The notes beneath the pieces were generated by a model. It made no database searches. It had not been told where the DNA came from and worked only from the letters and a program-made list of their open reading frames with translations. 64,000 bases of DNA from Stenopsyche tienmushanensis. Its lineage: Eukaryota > Arthropoda > Insecta > Trichoptera > Stenopsychidae. Position 1 is the stretch's first letter; each line of letters opens with the position of its first letter. A program made the position numbers and the translations under genes. The DNA lies in NCBI GenBank assembly GCA_008973525.1, contig WACJ01000007.1, positions 186,001 through 250,000 on the forward strand. Direction: 5' to 3'. Shown here one piece after another: positions 39,060-52,159 of the stretch.

Positions 39060-39270
39060 GAAATGTTGGGCGGTTGAAGTCTTTTAGTATGGATGTCAGT
39101 CAATACTACTGTCACTCTGTCCACGATGTCGTTAATTAAGTTGGTCTAGCTGTTCATTTACAAAGGTCTTTCGCTATCGAGTCGACTGACAACTGGTGGG
39201 CCGCAGAGACTACTTACCGGTCAATCTATTGACAGTTAATGACAGTTACCTGAATCATTCTCTAGAGAAA
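39060..39270. promoter_or_regulatory. Island with tandem TGACAGTTA sites
   Basis: TGACAGTTAA at 39230-39239 is followed directly by TGACAGTTAC at 39240-39249, and TGACAACTGG lies at about 39187. TGACAG is the core bound by Meis/Homothorax-type TALE homeodomain proteins, and the second copy runs into ACCTG, a half E-box. Candidate enhancer on motif content. Confidence 0.3.
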
Positions 39271-41160
39271 TCTCCAATTCGATAACCAAATGTGACATTT
39301 AAATGCTCGGAAGATACAAGAAAGACATGAACATTCGCTATGTGCAAAAATATATTAAATTATTATCATTAAATGATTATTCTATATTTCTGGATTTTTG
39401 CTAATCCAAGCTTCATATTTTCCGAAGGATAGGATTAGCATTCTAACAAAGTTAAGGCCTGGGGAAATTACAATGTTTTGGTTCCTCATTTCATTCATAT
39501 CTCTCTTAATTCGTATAATACAAAACAATATTATCTTCATTACATGTTTTTTTTGTTCCATTGCTGATTAATGAATGCAATTCGTCATCATTAAAAATCT
39601 CATCACCGACTTTGACGTACAAACATATTTTCAATTTAATTTTTATATTGAATGCAATGTTTTTGTCGATGTATTTATGGATATATTGTAAAGGTAAATA
39701 TGCAAATTCACCATGTTTTATAAATACCTGAAATTATCATAAATTTCATCCAATTTTTATCAAAATATATATTTAATGAGAGCCTTATAAAAATTAATTG
39801 GCACTTACAAATATAAGAAAAACGTCATAAGAGTCAAAGTTAAATTGAATCTAGATAGAAACAAAAAAAAATGGAATACTATTCAAAAATATATTGAATT
39901 GTTAGTAGTTACTTTATAGTCTTAATAAGAACACGTAAAATATATTGCATTATAATAAATAAAGTTCTCACATTGTTCAAAAATCAAAAGGAATGAAAAC
40001 ATAAATAATATTGGTGTCATTGTATCATACATCATGCTGTAATGTTGTAAGTTAAGCTAGTTTCATATGAAAACATTCGTTTAATCGCGTACATTTTAAG
40101 TTATTTCAAAAACATATTGTGTATTTTACTAATGAATCAAAATAACGTTTAGAGAATTTTTGTATTATTTTGATTCATAAATATACAAATATACAATACC
40201 TAATATAACTGAATGAAAAATTGCAAGATAATTTAGATTTACAATTTTCCATTCCGTCTCTTTATGGTAGATGTTTGATTATATTCATCTTAAATATATT
40301 TATCTTAAATTAAAGCATATTTACTGCTTTAAGTCAATAGCCTCTATAAGGATTCCACATTTATTGAGGACAAAATACATGCATATTGATTTGTGAGCTG
40401 TCGTCTGGGTTTAATTATTCAATCTTTTTGGATTCAAATATGTTAATATTGCGTAGTGCAATCACATTTTAATAAAATATAAATATGCGTCAAAAGATAT
40501 AATACTCATAGTATATTAAGCTTTACTAACAAAATGAAAATAACTTTTGACACTCGAATAGATATTACGTATTATGCAAAATTCAATTTCCAAACTGCGA
40601 AATTTTGATTCAATTTGTTAATATTCATTTCAAGAGACTAATTTATGCCATGAATTAAATATTTAGCTATGCTAAACTATAATCAAAGTTCATTAAAATA
40701 ACTTATAAAATATTCTAAATGTATTTTCTGGTTATTGTCTTTATTTGAAATGATATATTTTTTCACATTTCTTATAAATTAATATGTCGGAATTATGAAA
40801 AAGTTATTTGGCACGGGATTTGATACCCTAAATTATTTTTATATTTTGATACGGGTAATCCTGGAGAATTTTGAATGCAAAATAAATTGCTCTTTTATGG
40901 TTGGCCATCCTCAATTTGGGTGAATTGAGACGGCCAATTATCGTTTTATACGAGGTTTATTTATATTAATACGGTTAAAGAATCTGAAATATTCCAATCA
41001 TGCTTACATTCAAAACGAAAACTGGGACGAGTTATCCCCGAACGAATTTTCCCACAGTCGATATCAAACACGAAGGTTTCTTCTTGAGCTATTTAAATTG
41101 ATGCTTTGAATTTAACAAAGGCATCAACGCATTAAACTGAATCGAAAAAAGTCGAGTTAA
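39271..41160. other. AT-rich non-coding stretch
   Basis: Nothing recognised. Confidence 0.55.
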
Positions 41161-41420
41161 GAAGGTGTTCAGACATTTAGACATCGTTAAAATGTTGGAC
41201 TATTGTGAGCGGACAATGCGAAAATGATGTTGGACGATGTTAGGCTCGTCATCGTCCCGAAGCAGCTCAGAGGCTTTTTACAGGCTTTCGGTCTGGGCTG
41301 CAACCTGCTGACGCCCCGCCCACCGGGCTCCGCCCACTCCCACACCCCGACGCAACGCTGCGCCGTAATAACGCACCACAATTCAAATTTATTTCCAAGG
41401 GCCAATCACAATTAATCGAA
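41161..41420. promoter_or_regulatory. GC-rich block with GC boxes and CCAAT
   Basis: Around 41310-41340 the sequence has CCCCGCCC and CCGCCCAC (GC boxes on the minus strand), and GCCAATCAC lies at about 41401. Overlapping frames of 63 and 72 codons on the two strands have no recognised product. It looks like a promoter or CpG-type island with no visible exon attached. Confidence 0.3.
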
Positions 41421-43119
41421 TTTCATTTGTTTACTTTTAATATCGAATTAGATTATCACTTATTTCAATAAAAAATAACCAATGGAAACGGATGAAAAAT
41501 TATTTAATCTTTTCAGCTTTCATTAAGAGCTTCTACGTATTATTAAATAAGTTTATTCAAAATCAGTTGCATCTTTATCTAATTGAAAACATTTTAAGAC
41601 TATAGGTTTCTTTAACAACTATACAGTGTGGATAAACTACATTTTTTAAGCTTGTTGCGGAATCGGATGGATTTACTTTATCAATATATTTTTCTTATAT
41701 GTTTCTTGTAACATGACAGAATATAACTTTGCTAACAGAAGGAGTTATAAGAAACGCTCTTTAAATTATTGATATTTATTCAACCTACTGTTGCAATCAT
41801 CGACAGATGCGCAGATTCGAAATAGCTTCCGTCGATAGATTAAATAATATTATTAATATCCATAAATAAGAAATATTATCACTGATGAGCCTCAAAATAT
41901 ACATTATATATGTAACATCGAACATTAATAAATTATACAATAGACGTAGAAGTATATAAGATCGTGTGTCATTGTATTGATGCCGTACGAAATAGTCAAA
42001 GAACAATGTGCGAGCAAATGCTTAGGAAGTTTCTGATCATTTATCATGGAAAGCTCTCAGGGCACCGCAGGCCGCCTGTCTTCATACAATACTTAAGCAC
42101 TACATACTTACGATAGACTTTCTAAAGATTATCACTAGCGTCAATTCGAAATATTAAATCGATCTAATATAATTTTCATTTAAATAGCCAAAATTTCCAA
42201 ATATGTGTGACATATCAGCAAATATTGAAAATAATATTATTTCGACTTATGCACGTCCGCTCAAATATTATTCTAGATTGTAGAGTGTAAATATAGATAA
42301 AATTCGCAAGCATTTCCACATAAGCAAATTTTTGCACTGTATTTATTTGATAAAATCAAAATTCATCGGACTTACATTTTAAATAAAACCACTTCGAATA
42401 ACATTTTAGAGTAAACATTCGTTATTTACGTAATGATCTAGAAAAAATGTTTTAAGCCTATTTACAAATATCCTGTATGCTAAAATGATAAAGTCATCCC
42501 GTGTATAGATCAATTTATTTATGCAAATCCGTTTGATCTTCGTATGATTTCTGAGTTTTCCTGTGTCATGGCTGACGATGAAATATAGTGTATCCGTTAT
42601 TTAAATGCTAAAATCAACGGTCTCAACATTTTAATAGTGGAAATTGCTCAGAATTATGTACAAAGAATCAAACGATGGGTGTTTTGTATCAACAAATATA
42701 CATATTTCGTAGAAATTTTAATTGCAAACTGATTGATAATAAACGTGAAATCAAAGATCAAAGCGAGACATTTTAATATGAATTTATTGTAGCTGAAATG
42801 ATTTCTCCTTAGTTTGTAATAAAATTCTGATAACTTTGAAGACAAAGCATAAATTTACGTCAAGATAAAATAATCTTCTGAGTGCATTCAATACTAATAT
42901 AATAGTATTTATATTTTGTCATGTGCTATGTTATGTTATACGGGAAGATGAAATTATTATAACATTAAAATTGCTATTCCAATTCATAGAATGTTAATAA
43001 TTTACTTACACGGATAATATGGTTTTCCGGCTTTACGTTGGCCATCCTATTTATTTTCCGGCATTGAAATGCATATAGAGAAAATATTAGTTTTATCGAG
43101 AGCATCAAATCAATATCGA
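41421..43119. other. AT-rich non-coding stretch
   Basis: Nothing recognised apart from a short GC-rich run near 42061-42080. Confidence 0.55.
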
Positions 43120-43780
43120 TCTTCAAAATGTGTATCGATTCGGAAAGCAAAGAGATAACCCTGGCTGCTTCGCCGCATGCAGAGCCACTTTGAGGATTCA
43201 ATTATTTAAGCTCGCCGGTGGTCCGCGGCGTGATTACAGACAACCAAATATCGCAAAGATGAGAATACCCTGTGATGAACGTGCCATATTCACAATTCCA
43301 ATTACTCTGACAATCATCATCAGATAGATCTACGTGCCATTGTATTCTCTCCATAATCACGTTCCGACCTCCACTGTACAAGTGTAAGTAACACGTACGA
43401 ACATTATTAAGCAAATTAATCTCGGCTTCATCCAGCTTACCATATATCAAACAGAACCTTCTTGACTACTCGCTTCGATAATACCACGATTAGAATACCC
43501 AAATAAATAGGGAGACGTTAATAAATGATGTGTCAATATTCATATGCGATCTTTGTGAGTGCATAGCACAATTGATACGTCACAAGTATAATATTCAGCG
43601 TTTATGGAATAAAACATAAAATAATTTGGAGGAAAAGCCATACATCATCGACCAGTGTCGGTCTTCGGTTGTGAGATAGTTTGTGTAATCGAAGATCACG
43701 ACGTTTCACTAATCGATTATAAGACACCGAGCCACGATCTCTAAACTATTGCTCCGGGCTGACCGTAATTTCTAAGCTCT
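43120..43780. promoter_or_regulatory. Mixed-composition island
   Basis: About 660 bases of higher complexity. An 82-codon minus-strand frame (43202-43450) ends at a stop inside the island, has no recognised domain and is overlapped by a plus-strand frame. Candidate conserved regulatory element; a small exon cannot be excluded. Confidence 0.25.
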
Positions 43781-44520
43781 AAATATATATTTCGAAATTC
43801 ATTTTAATCAGAGTAGATCTTTCAAATTTTGATTTGAAAATTTCACTCTTGAATTCACAATATTACACCTGGGTATTTTCTTGTCATTCTGGGTATGTTC
43901 TTGTAAGAAATGCTAGATTGCAAATCTTCTTGTTTGTTAATTAAAATTATTTAAAAAAGCTACGAAAGAAACCTAAATCATGAAACGGGAAAGCAAGAAG
44001 TTTAAAGGTTTTCAAACAGGAATGTCTGGATTCATAAGGGAACCAAAAAACTGAAACAAAATTGATTTCAGTTTCAATTTATATTATGACTGTTTCATCA
44101 ATGACATAGTTATTTAATTAAAATACAATTAGATAGATAACGATCATTCTGAATATTTTGGGATGTAGTGATTTCAGTTTTAGTTTTAGAAAACTCAATA
44201 AAAAAAAATCAACGAAAGGTTCTAACGCGATATTAATACACATACTAATTCGGCATTTGTAATTCTACCCAAGAAGAAAGTAATGAAAATATTTTTATTA
44301 AATGCCGCGTAATTTTTCAAAGAAAAAGTAGTTTTTAACGACGTAATTCAATTGGAATTCACTATAAACAGATAGTTTCAGAAAAAACTGGATCAGAATA
44401 TAATTTATTAAATTTTCATTTTTTAAATTTATGGTGATCACATTAATTTGTGTACATTTTATATATTTATGAATTTCTTCGATAATTCTTCAACTTACAT
44501 TGAACAGAAGCTATGAAATA
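43781..44520. other. AT-rich non-coding stretch
   Basis: Nothing recognised. Confidence 0.5.
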
Positions 44521-45169
44521 CATGGGTCATCTAAAAAGTAAGGTTATCCATCGGAAGGTCGTGAAAATTTATGGTAGTGATGTGATGAGTCGACAACATG
44601 TCACGAAGTTGGTTAGGCTGCTTAGCGGAGGCTGTTCTGATATTCAAGACGAGGCAAGGAATGGATGATCATCAGTAATTTTTGACGTGCGAAATGACTG
44701 CCGTGTGATGCTTGATGACTTTCACGAACAATTTTTCGATATTTTCCAAAGTTTTCTTGATGATATTGTGTCGGAAAAACTTAGTTACAAGAAGTTGTGT
44801 ACGAAATGAGTGCCCGAGATGCTTTTATCAGAGCACCGTCAAAATCACGTAATCGCAGCGCGTAAACTTTTGTATCGTTTTTCATAAGAGAGAGATTCCA
44901 TTCAGGACTCTATCGTGATAGGGTATGAGACGGGAATATGTCATTATACCCCAGAATTCAAAAGACAATCCAAAAAAGCTGGCGGCAGAGGTCTATGACA
45001 CTGGCATACAAAAACTAGTGCCTCAAATACAGAAATATCTCGATCTCCACGGCGATTACATTGAAAAATAGTTCAATAGATTTGTAAAATATTCTGTGAA
45101 TTTCAATTAAATACAAGCGTTTTTCGATCCTATATCAATACTGTAACCTTACTTTCTGGATGACCCTCG
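44521..45169 (+). mobile_element. Defective mariner element with intact ends
   Basis: TA target duplications (44519-44520 and 45170-45171) flank 26-bp terminal inverted repeats that match at 22 positions (core GGTCATC, then AAAGTAAGGTTA). The element is 649 bases, about half the usual mariner length. Between the ends lie remnants of the transposase (next entry). The ends could still be used if a matching transposase exists. Confidence 0.88.
44581..45071 (+). pseudogene. mariner transposase remnant, internally deleted
   Basis: Fragments in order: MSRQHVTKLVRLLSGG (N-terminal helix-turn-helix region), SEKLSYKKLCTK, then HYTPEFKRQSKKA next to what should be the first catalytic Asp block, then the C-terminal KLVPQIQKYLDLHGDYIEK before a stop. 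Several stops interrupt it. The expected Gly-Asp-Glu-Thr-Trp reads Gly-Tyr-Glu-Thr-Gly, so the first catalytic Asp is lost. The blocks with the second and third Asp are absent, which accounts for the short length. It cannot encode an active enzyme. Confidence 0.8.
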
Positions 45170-45499
45170 TAAATTTTAAGCTTATTTCATCTGTGACATC
45201 AATTTATAATAAAACACCGAGGGATTCCTAATAATAAATACTAAAATACGAAAAAAATAGTACAATAAAAGGGTATTTAAATTATGTAAAATAGTGATCA
45301 GATCGATGAAAGGGTAAATAAATGTTACGTAAATTTGTTGTTACTCAATCGCTTTTTATGTTTTTAAGATTTCCTTGTATTTCTTTAGGGCTTTTTTCTA
45401 TCGTCTCGATCAAATTATGAAGTTGATTTGTCATAAATATATATAATAAGATTAAATTACTAGGAAATAATAGAAAGGTAGCAATGAGTAGTAAAGAGT
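45170..45499. other. AT-rich non-coding stretch
   Basis: Nothing recognised. Confidence 0.5.
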
Positions 45500-46060
45500 A
45501 GATTCTCAGCGGGCTGCCAAGTCGCGGCCGAAGCACAGAGTTGAACAGTCAATTATTTGGTTTAATGCACGAGCTGTGATTACTCTATCGAGCTAACAGC
45601 CGTGGACATCGGACGCTTTTTTCACAGAGAACCCGAGGCGACAAAAAACCATTATAGAGTTAGCAGCTCGACTAATTCGTGATGTATAAACATCGCCTTC
45701 GTTTCGTACAATGCAGATCGTCACGGCGGATTATCCGGCCGCAGTGGCAGCCTTCCAAACCAGTTCGTTGTCCAAAACCATGTTATTACAGAACAGCACA
45801 TGATCTTCTAACGCCAATAGCAATACTGCTATAACGGCGAATCGCCACTTCCTGCTTTCTACACAATATCCTGCCCTAGGGGTGCTACAGATAAACTCAA
45901 ATTTAATTACAGCATAGCTGCATTAATGGAGACCACAATTAACAGTCCATTTACGCAGCATGTTTACGCTAAAGACAACAATTTTAATAGAAGGCCCTGG
46001 GAGGATGAAAATTACGCACTCCGCTTTGAATCAAAAATTACTGTCTAGACTCTAGAATCT
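45500..46060. promoter_or_regulatory. Mixed-composition island
   Basis: One of the clearest islands: about 560 bases of high complexity, no long frame, and several ATTA/TAAT cores. Candidate cis-regulatory element by composition only. Confidence 0.3.
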
Positions 46061-47379
46061 TGGATGTGTCCTCGGGGATTATTCAAATCTATGAATAATC
46101 GATTAAATCAATTGATTTCTAGTGCAGGCTAACAGTGAGATTATAAAAACAATAAAGATTTTTTGTAAAAAAATGATTTTCTAAATAAGGTGCACTAAGG
46201 GTCAGATTTGAGACGAGATGGCGGCCATTTGGATAATATTATTTTTAAAAAATCATTTTTCAGGCTATTTTTGTTCTTATAAATAAATATTTATTTGAAT
46301 ATAATCTGTATTTTTATGGTTATTTCAAAAACGAAAAACTTTATGGCCCACCCTATATCGCAAGAAAAAATATTCTTAATCCAAAATTCTATAGATTTCA
46401 AGCAATTTATGATAAACACTTAAGTTGTACCTTCGAGATTCAGTCGCCTAATGGTTTACGTCATTAAAATATAAACATTGGTGAATACGTTTTTATTACT
46501 AAATCGTAAAATTGTAAGCCTTTAACTAGCGAAGATGCTACTAGAATTTTAAATCAATGACCTTTAATAAAAAAAAACCTCTGTTGTATTTTAAACATAT
46601 TTAACATGCAAAACAAATTGCTGAAAGATTGCTCATATATTATTTTAAATACATTTATTACATCTAATACTACTTAAATAACATTATTGAAACGATTTCA
46701 TACTACTATATAAAAGTATCGATGGTGGATTAGAGCTTCAACTTTTGTTAGAAAAACTCGAGTTATTATCCAGATTATTAAAAAATCGACTGTATCTATA
46801 AATTTGGAATAAAGAGAGTATTCAGCTTGATTTCCAGGATCTGAAAAATATGTTAACCTTAAGATGATGAAATTAATCATGAAAAATACGATTAATCAAG
46901 GTTTTAGAAAAAAATATTGTACAATTTAAGGATGAAAAGAGTACCATTTACGATATTAATGAATATAACTTCCATATGTTGGTCCAAATTTTCAATAAAC
47001 AGATTTTTCTTAGAAATTTCTTTATTAAAGGAATTATGACATATATGCACAAATCCTGGTTCTAAAAAAAATACTATAAAAGTAAACGCAGTAGTTTAGG
47101 TCTATTGATCAAATTCTCAAAACTGCGTTTGAAGAAGAGCTGTGAAAAAAAAGCTTAAAATAACGCCCAACTAAAATAATTTGTACAAATTAAGATTCGC
47201 AAATTACATATTAAAACACATAGATAATGGTAAAATTAAGATTTTGTACGATATTCAATTTTATAAGTTTCTATCTGGGAGTGCCATTTGATAGCTGATT
47301 TTAAATTGTATCCCCAGCTGCCCTAAATATTTGATAAAATAACATTTCTTTAATAACTATGCGTAAAATAAGTACTCTT
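46061..47379. other. AT-rich non-coding stretch
   Basis: Nothing recognised apart from a short mixed patch near 46190-46235. Confidence 0.5.
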
Positions 47380-48060
47380 TTTAATGACCATTCAACTCGC
47401 AAAAATTAATTGACATGCCTGTTATTAGCATTTATATTTCGCAAATATCAAACCGGGGGCGACATCAAATCATACCTTTGATACAATAATTCATATGATC
47501 ACTGAATAATCCAGAAGTCAATTATTTGAAATCAACGTGTTCGAGTTACAGTAATGATATGTCAGTATGAATGAAATATGTAGTCATCCCCGTTGATTGT
47601 GATTCAAATTTGACCTAAACACACTGCATTATTGAAATCCGATACGATCATTAAGCGACTATGAAATTTTAAGATCTGAGATCAGACAGAGAGATAGGAG
47701 ATTAATGTGATAAATCAATTTATCAAAATGATTTAAGTACAGGTGATCGTTTTAACGTATCATTTGTAACGGTACGAGTTGCTCACGCTGTGTAATTTGC
47801 AATTTTAGCGTTAACTTATTCCATCACGTTTCAGTTACGATAGTAAACACACTTAATCCTGAGCGCTATACAGACCGTAGCGAAAGTTATGTATTAATAA
47901 TATTCATAAATATACCCTTTACTATGAACACGCTGGGATTCATAATCGGGATGACAATATTCACCTAACCAAGATTCAATTAGAAACTGGCTTACGTTGT
48001 ACGATTTTAGCTACGGTTTCACATTTGCATATTAACGATGCCATTGAAACGATATTTAAC
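47380..48060. promoter_or_regulatory. Mixed-composition island
   Basis: Complex sequence with dense TAAT/ATTA cores (for example near 47411, 47424 and 47891) but no coding frame. This is a pattern often seen in developmental enhancers. Motif density was judged by eye. Confidence 0.28.
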
Positions 48061-49319
48061 GCAAAATAATACTAATTAGGGACCATTAAAATAAATTACT
48101 TCAATCAGAAATATTAAAATGAATGTATTTCCAAAATGCCATAGCAAAACAATCAAATGTTACATAAATACGCTGTAGTTTAATTCTTTCACAATATATA
48201 ACAGTTAAATGTCGTCATAAAACATTTGATCTGAGTAATGTACTTCAAATAATTGAAACTCCGATAGAGTTGAGTTTTTCTTAAGATTATAAAAATATTA
48301 CTGTGGTAATATTTTAAGTTGAATATTGATGTACTTACTACTCTTATTAGCAACTATCCTTGGTAGGAAATACGATAGTTAGCGAGCAATTAGAAAACAC
48401 TATTATCTCGAGTTCTGATGCAATGTTTCATAAACCGTTGATCAATATATATACGACTCCAAAATGAAACCATTTTATGTTTGTTCGAAATATTGTTTAT
48501 GATTGAGAGATATAGCTAATATTGATATTTTTAAATTTATATTACCCGCAAGATACTCCTAAATTATGCGCTTTCATTCTGATCACAGACCATTCAAATG
48601 TGATTGATTTTTAATGATCAATTATTGTCAACTTACGATTGCAACTATATTCTTAATCACAATAACATATCACATGATTTTTTTAATTAATTTACGTTGA
48701 AATTTTTTTATTATTTTTATTAGCCTAAATGCTTTCTAAACTATAAAAAAATAATATCCAAAAGGTTTTATATGAGGGAATTTTTTTAAAGTGGTCGAAA
48801 AATAGCTAATAGCTGGAAAGATGATTGAAATTAGATGTATGTATATAAATACAAAAAATATTGCTAATACATCTCTCTGAAATGTAGACTCTACTATAAT
48901 AAACAATGCTTAGTAAAAATATGATCAATAGCTCCCATTATTATTAGTATATATAACATTTTTAAATTGGCTTTTTAACGTTTGATATCGGATATGGCAT
49001 TTTATAATAAGAAGAAGTAGGTATGAGGTGATAAAATAGTTGTCTACAAGTAAAAATAAAAGTTCTTATAATAATAAAAAAATATTGTAAATATACTGAA
49101 AATAATTAAAACCTAGTGAGAATCATGGATACAAAGCTGGCATTCAATAAGAGGTAAAATCATATTTAATTAACTCAAACTACTAAATCTTCATTTTGTT
49201 GTAATTTGCAAATAATTATTATAGTTTTGTTTATCTACCAGTTAGTTAAAATTATTTAATGTCTATTTACTTCATAAAGTTACAAGGTTTTTTATTTCGA
49301 CATACTCTTCTTCATTTTC
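48061..49319. other. AT-rich non-coding stretch
   Basis: Nothing recognised. Confidence 0.55.
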
Positions 49320-49700
49320 ACTGTCATTTCGATGCATATCATAAAACCAGAAGCACGTCTGTGGCGATGAACAGTTCAATCAAAATTTTAAACACAACAA
49401 TGAAATTGCGCACTCAAATTTGATATTCACTGACGTATAGCCGAAGATGAGAAACAAAAGGCACAAGTGGGTGCACTTTACTTTTATAGCAATGCAATCC
49501 GTGCGTTGCGAAATATCGCATAACGGTGCTAATGAACATCGTGTGTATCACACGAAGTACCTGCACGCCAAACCCACCCTTGTGTCTTCGTCGCTCCTAA
49601 AACTTACCCCTGTGAATCCCTCGCTATGTCGCTCCGATCCAATCTGTTTCATGGGAGGTCTTCATGGACTGGCCATTCACTTTTTTCGCCTTTAGGTCGT
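49320..49700. promoter_or_regulatory. Mixed-composition island
   Basis: An 82-codon plus-strand frame (49447-49695) lies inside. It is moderately balanced in composition but shows no domain, and no splice or start context supports it. More likely a non-coding element. Confidence 0.2.
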
Positions 49701-50784
49701 CTTTGAATCACGACTTTGAGAAATATATTTATTACAGGGATTCCATCACGGCACTATAGCCAACAATGTATAATGATTTTTTACACATTAAAATTTATTA
49801 CTGTTTACTCTTGAAACCCACCACTGATCTCCGGGCATATGCATTTAAATGCATCTTAATGACTTTTGAGCAAATATGAAGCGTCTACAAAAAAATGCTA
49901 TAAATTAGTCGGATGGTCTTTTCTTCAGTAAAGATTTGATAAAGTATTTCATCATCAATTAATATATCATATTATTTTATTTGACCCCTAAATATTGAAT
50001 GATTTTTTATATGGACTATAATTTTTTAAAAAAGCATTATCTTTCATTGCTATTTAAAAAAAGCAACTAATATATTACCTTCGATCAATACCAAAATCAT
50101 TTTTCTTCTTTTTCTTAAAAATAAAACCCTGAAAGAATTTCTATCAAATCTTGATCAAAATAATATACAAACTACATTTTAAAAACCAAAATAATAAGCA
50201 CTTTTTTGGATTATGTATAGTAAATCTACTCATTTTAACAATGAACTAAGAAGAGCGATTGTAAAATGCCAATTAAAATTAAAGTATAAAAACACTCTTT
50301 AAGTCAGCATTCTCATTACACGATACTGAAGATAAAATTGTGAAGAACATTTTTCATACGATATTATTAAAATCTTATATAATTCAGCAGGGCTGAAAAT
50401 CAGAATGACGGAGCTAAAAGATGAGAGCCTAAAAGGAAGTTTAAGAGCTCTCATAGAAGGGTATGCAAGAAGAATGAAGAGACTTTTGTCCCACGGTGAA
50501 TTGAATTAGCCTGATCATAATTATTTATCTTGACAACTATAAATAAATATAAATGTATAATATTTAAAAAAAAAATAAAACATTGATAGAGTTTTCATTG
50601 ATAGACTTTAAAAATTCTTCGATTTACAGATATTTAAAAGTTTACGTTGGTCAAGTTTTTATTAGAAATATTTATTTTTTTACGTAAAAAGTAAAATAAA
50701 ATCAATACATAAGATTTTTTTCCTAAAAAAATAAACTATAGAGCAGCAATAAAATATTTATTTTGAAAAATAGTATTTAAAGTG
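49701..50784. other. AT-rich non-coding stretch
   Basis: Nothing recognised. Confidence 0.55.
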
Positions 50785-51100
50785 AGTAGTTTTCATAGGA
50801 GATGGTGGAAAACTACTCTAGACGACCTTTTTGACTCTACTGAAAAGGGCTTTCTGGAGTACAAGGAGTCCAGTCCCCCCTTTCCTCGCTAGGGCGTTGC
50901 CGGGGTAGGGTGAAGACAGACGTGACGCTTGAGTGCATCCCGGATTCGCTCCTACACCAACTGAGGGTGTCTCCCCGTCACCGTACAACTTACCCGAGCG
51001 AATTCGAAACTGAGTGGTTTCGCCATCATTTCAGGTTGCCCCTCTCAGTTCGGCGATTACAAAACGATATAGAAGTCAACGGAAGACAATTTTGATTACG
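50785..51100 (+). repeat. Dispersed repeat, second copy with GC-rich extension
   Basis: 50785-50877 matches 22389-22483 closely (GGTGGAAAACTACTCTAGAC, then GGCTTTCTGGAGT, then GAGTCCAGTCCC). Here it continues into a GC-rich part (GCGTTGCCGGGGTAGGG, then a 61-codon frame at 50910-51095) that the other copy lacks. The extension may be the body of a retroelement that was cut off in the first copy, or separate host sequence. Confidence 0.6.
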
Positions 51101-51834
51101 TTGCAAAGTGAAGTTCCTCATATGCATCTCTTCGAGGCCGTCTCTTTGATGTTCTTCTTGTCCTTGTTCTGTACCTAAAAATTCTTGGTTCCGAACCGAT
51201 ATTCATTTTCCGGTTCATCATGCTCCATATTTTTGGGTAGGGTCGACTATGTAACGGATAGCGAGTGATAAGCAAGTCTTGATTTGTAAAAGTAGCAATG
51301 AATAGTAGTTAAACTAAGTATTAGCTTGCTGTTAAAAGAGTATTTAAGTATTTACTCTGTAAATATGTATAAGTAAAGTGGCCAATAGTTAAAATACATA
51401 AAATCTTATAAGCATAGTAGTTAGGATTAGTCAGATGTGGTTAGGCCGCAAAGAAGTATTAGTCAAATTGTATTAGCAAAGGGTAATTATGTCGCATCAA
51501 AGTATTCGAACTTCGGCGTTTAGTGTCAACTGGGCACAATCAAACAATATTTAATTGGTTAGACTGGGAGCAAACTGGAAAAAAATAGACAGAGCTGGAA
51601 CAAACAAATAGGTTAAAGTAACGTATCAAGTAATATCAACTAGTCAGGTCCACATCAACAAAATCAAATGGCTCCACAGTCAAGACTGTATTATGGGAGC
51701 AGTCGAAACAGCACTTTGGCGGTCGGACCGCGAGTCTAGTTGTGCAGGTTTGTCTTCTGGTCCCAGTGTTCCCACGTTTATGTGACAATAGAAAGCTGAA
51801 ATTAATATATCTATAAGAAGTCCTAGTAGATGAA
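51101..51834. other. Non-coding stretch
   Basis: Slightly GC-richer than average but with no frame, RNA or repeat I can name. Confidence 0.4.
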
Positions 51835-51905
51835 CTCGCAACTTAAGCATATTAGATTCAATTCTACAAGTATGCCTGTAGATGGCAACCACATTTTTAA
51901 AATAT
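51835..51905 (+). mobile_element. Degenerate SINE fragment
   Basis: GATTCAATTCTACA stands where the SINE B box would be, followed by GTAGATGGCAACCACATTTTTAAA (in parts), nearly the tail start of the 59339 copy. The tRNA-like head is poorly preserved. Confidence 0.4.
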
Positions 51906-52159
51906 GTTATTTCTTTTTCTTTATGACATCTATCAAAGCATGAATCTTATTATACCAAATCCGATATCGGACATAGAAAATATCTATAAGAGATCTTACT
52001 AGGGGAAGGATTTAAGGTGGTGATTTCCCATTGTCTTCCATACGTGGTAAAGTAATTATAGGTATGCGAAATTAACGTTGCTCAAAGTCAGTATAGCTCG
52101 ATAGTTTTTCGCGTGTGGCTAAATTTTCGAAGCAAAGATGTCAAAATATCTTAATAAAA

